Assembly (NCBI GenBank): GCA_963811635.1
Contig: CAWESB010000008.1
Location: 77,437 to 141,436 of the forward strand
DNA length: 64,000 nt
Direction of reading: 5' to 3'
Origin: JAIBJN01 sp963811635
Lineage (GTDB): Bacteria > Actinomycetota > Thermoleophilia > Gaiellales > Gaiellaceae
Part shown: positions 62,858 to 64,000 of the stretch, piece by piece
How the letters are laid out: every line of letters starts with the position of its first letter
Position numbering within the stretch: position 1 is the stretch's first letter
Notes under the pieces: model-generated
Told to the model about the DNA's origin: nothing
Database searches by the model: none
Seen by the model: the letters and a program-made list of their open reading frames with translations, nothing else
Translations under genes and position numbers: made by a program

Positions 62858-62940
62858 GCGCTCCCGACGGACGTCTCTCTCCGGGCGCCCCTTCCAGTCT
62901 TAGAGGGGTGGACCGCACCCTGCCGGCGCGGGACTTGAGG

Positions 62941-63013
62941 TGGGCGGTGCCGGGCTCGAACCAGCGACCTCCTGCTTGTAAGGCAGGCGCTCTCCCAACT
63001 GAGCTAACCGCCC
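62941..63013 (-). tRNA. tRNA-Val(TAC)
   Basis: This is a 73-nt cloverleaf on the minus strand. The acceptor GGGCGGT pairs with ACCGCCC, the anticodon arm is CCTGC-CTTACAA-GCAGG with anticodon TAC, and the T arm is GCTGG-TTCGAGC-CCGGC. No encoded CCA. It lies 3 bases after tRNA-Glu on the same strand. Confidence 0.95.
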
Positions 63014-63016
63014 AGG

Positions 63017-63089
63017 TGCCCCCAGCGGGATTCGAACCCGCGCTACGGCCTTGAAAGGGCCGTGACCTGGGCCGCTAGTCGATGGGGGC
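63017..63089 (-). tRNA. tRNA-Glu(TTC)
   Basis: This is a 73-nt cloverleaf on the minus strand. The acceptor GCCCCCA pairs with TGGGGGC, the anticodon arm is ACGGCC-CTTTCAA-GGCCGT with anticodon TTC, and the T arm is GCGGG-TTCGAAT-CCCGC. No encoded CCA. It is transcribed before tRNA-Val, probably as one precursor. Confidence 0.95.
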
Positions 63090-63138
63090 CGAGGCGGAGC
63101 AAGGATAGCTGCCGCCCCTGGCTACACTCGCTTCGCGC

Positions 63139-63211
63139 GGGCCGGTAGCTCAGCTGGCAGAGCAGGGGACTTTTAATCCCAAGGTCGCTGGTTCGAATCC
63201 AGCCCGGCCCA
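63139..63211 (+). tRNA. tRNA-Lys(TTT)
   Basis: This is a 73-nt cloverleaf on the plus strand. The acceptor GGGCCGG pairs with CCGGCCC, the anticodon arm is GGGGA-CTTTTAA-TCCCA (one mismatch at the stem end) with anticodon TTT, and the T arm is GCTGG-TTCGAAT-CCAGC. It is divergent from the Glu/Val pair. Small accessory-type genes follow, so it may be another integration site. Confidence 0.95.
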
Positions 63212-63214
63212 TTC

Positions 63215-63545
63215 TCAGCCGCTGGCGTAGAGCGAAATCCGCATGGTTGAGCGGGTCAGGTGTGCCAGGGATGCCGGAAATGCGCACCGCGTGCGTGCCT
63301 CGGTGCGTGCCTCGGCCGCACGGTGCAGGGCGGCCGAGTCTAAGAGCGGACATCGGGCACGAAGCCCGGGGCGAACCATTCCTCCGGCGGCAGCGTCCGG
63401 GTCTTCTCCAGGCAAAGAGTTGCTCCCGGTGCTCAAGACAGAAGTGGTAGGTGCACTTGTCCTTAACCTCGCCCACCCGGCTCCGCAGCGTCATGTAGAC
63501 CGGGGTCGCGTCGGTGCGCTCGCAGTCCTTGTGGTCGCAGATCAC
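63215..63545 (-). pseudogene. Small zinc-ribbon-like protein gene, probably frameshifted
   Basis: From GTG 63545 the frame reads VICDHKDCERTDATPVYMTL, then CTYHFCLEHREQLF, a Cys/His set (CxxxxC...CxxxxCxxxH) typical of small zinc-binding proteins in actinobacterial phages and elements. After about base 63420 the frame becomes Arg-rich and would run through the tRNA-Lys gene. A second frame continues with LPGEDPDAAAGGMVRPGL and stops at 63215. A one-base indel near 63420 would join them. Confidence 0.5.
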
Positions 63546-63553
63546 AACAAGGC

Positions 63554-63798
63554 TCAGTCTTGGGGCGGCGTGACGGTGTAGCCGTAGTCGATCAGAAGGG
63601 TGAGGCCTCGTCGATGTCCGCAACGCTGTCCGGCGGCGGCGTGACCGCGTAGCCGTTCCGGATCAGAATCGCGATCGCCGCCTCGATGTCCGGCGGTGGC
63701 TCCCACGCGTAGCTGCCCTCATCAGAGTCCGGCTCCCATTGAGGCTCCGCTCTCCTCTCTGGACTCGTTTCGAAGCCCTCAGGTTCCTCGTCAGCCAC
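63554..63798 (-). pseudogene. Small tandem-repeat protein gene with a one-base loss
   Basis: GTG 63798 opens DEEPEGFETSPERR and then DIEAAIAILIRNGYAVTPPP. A second copy of this unit follows (DIDEAS, then LLIDYGYTVTPPQD), but it is split because one base is missing near 63595, making an early stop at 63592. With one base restored, the copies align without gaps and the frame ends at 63554, just before the zinc-ribbon gene. Function unknown; probably element-borne. Confidence 0.5.
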
Positions 63799-64000
63799 GC
63801 CGCGAGGATCGTATGCCCTTGGCCCGCGCAGAGCTAGAGATCCACGCAAAAGCGACGTCGAGCTTGGGGTCGACGGCCGAAGCCTGCGGCGGCTGCGCTG
63901 GCCGAGATCGTCGACCGGCGCGGGCTCGAGTGGCGAGCGAGGTGCTGGCTCGGTGGGGCGAATTAGAAGCAAACGGCAGTTCGGGCGTACCCTGCCCCGC
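63799..64000. other. Right-edge stretch without a recognised gene
   Basis: No credible start, RNA or repeat was seen. TACGAT on the minus strand about 10 bases before GTG 63798 may be a promoter -10 element for the small repeat gene. Confidence 0.35.

Noticed and set aside
63288..63320. Two 12-bp GTGCGTGCCTCG repeats
   Set aside because: A short two-copy repeat that encodes EAR-type residues in the broken zinc-ribbon frame; no further structure.

Overview
This window is a gene-dense, GC-rich bacterial chromosome segment. Many genes overlap by ATGA, GTGA or TAATG junctions, GTG and TTG starts are common, and several genes look leaderless. The gene content points to an actinobacterium, and the class Thermoleophilia (Gaiellales or Solirubrobacterales type) is my best guess: a 1637-residue NAD-glutamate dehydrogenase, a Tad/Flp pilus locus without an outer-membrane secretin, HxlR and WYL regulators, and poxvirus-type topoisomerase IB. 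The taxonomy is inference, because no rRNA is present.

Layout. 1-4.4 kb: truncated helicase, XRE-TPR regulator, a TPR-like protein and an MshEN-domain protein. 4.5-8.1 kb: a metal-handling cluster (ZIP transporter and two-domain multicopper oxidase, divergent from an NRAMP transporter, with two nested palindromes between them). 8.1-15.2 kb: small metabolic genes, including a peroxiredoxin-like protein, an exported class V aminotransferase-like protein, an M20 amidohydrolase, a 42-residue basic protein, a DUF192 protein and a DD-peptidase-like exported protein. 15.5-24 kb: the Tad pilus operon (flp, tadE, cpaB, cpaE, cpaF, a VWA-tadB fusion, tadC and a coiled-coil protein). 24-29.4 kb: Nudix, RTX-repeat exported protein, topoisomerase IB and an atypical SDR. 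29.4-37.7 kb: glutamate dehydrogenase, then a two-component system whose genes run into two related secreted acidic proteins and a small lipoprotein. 37.7-46.3 kb: GT4 glycosyltransferase, lamin-tail protein, a conserved hypothetical, a 21-residue membrane microprotein, a sulfite-oxidase-type enzyme, a WYL regulator, an alpha/beta hydrolase, an MBL hydrolase and a VOC protein.

46.5-49.7 kb holds the most unusual gene: a Clp-type double AAA+ unfoldase fused to a C-terminal PCRF-like (release-factor 2) domain without GGQ. 49.7-55.7 kb: an HxlR regulator divergent from a berberine-bridge-type oxidase across three 21-bp repeats, then membrane proteins and a DHA2 exporter. 56.4-59.0 kb: a small integrated element flanked by a perfect 52-bp repeat of the tRNA-Asp 3' part. 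It carries an MFS-cNMP protein and a decayed integrase. 60.6-62.9 kb: an arsenic operon, arsR-arsM-arsC-aqpS, with a clear promoter/operator. 62.9-63.2 kb: tRNA-Val, tRNA-Glu and tRNA-Lys. The right edge holds two small genes, both apparently frameshifted.

Two patterns span the window. Four convergent gene pairs share one CTAG tetramer as both stop codons. Several reading frames (WYL regulator, right-edge genes) carry probable single-base losses, which may be assembly errors or real decay.
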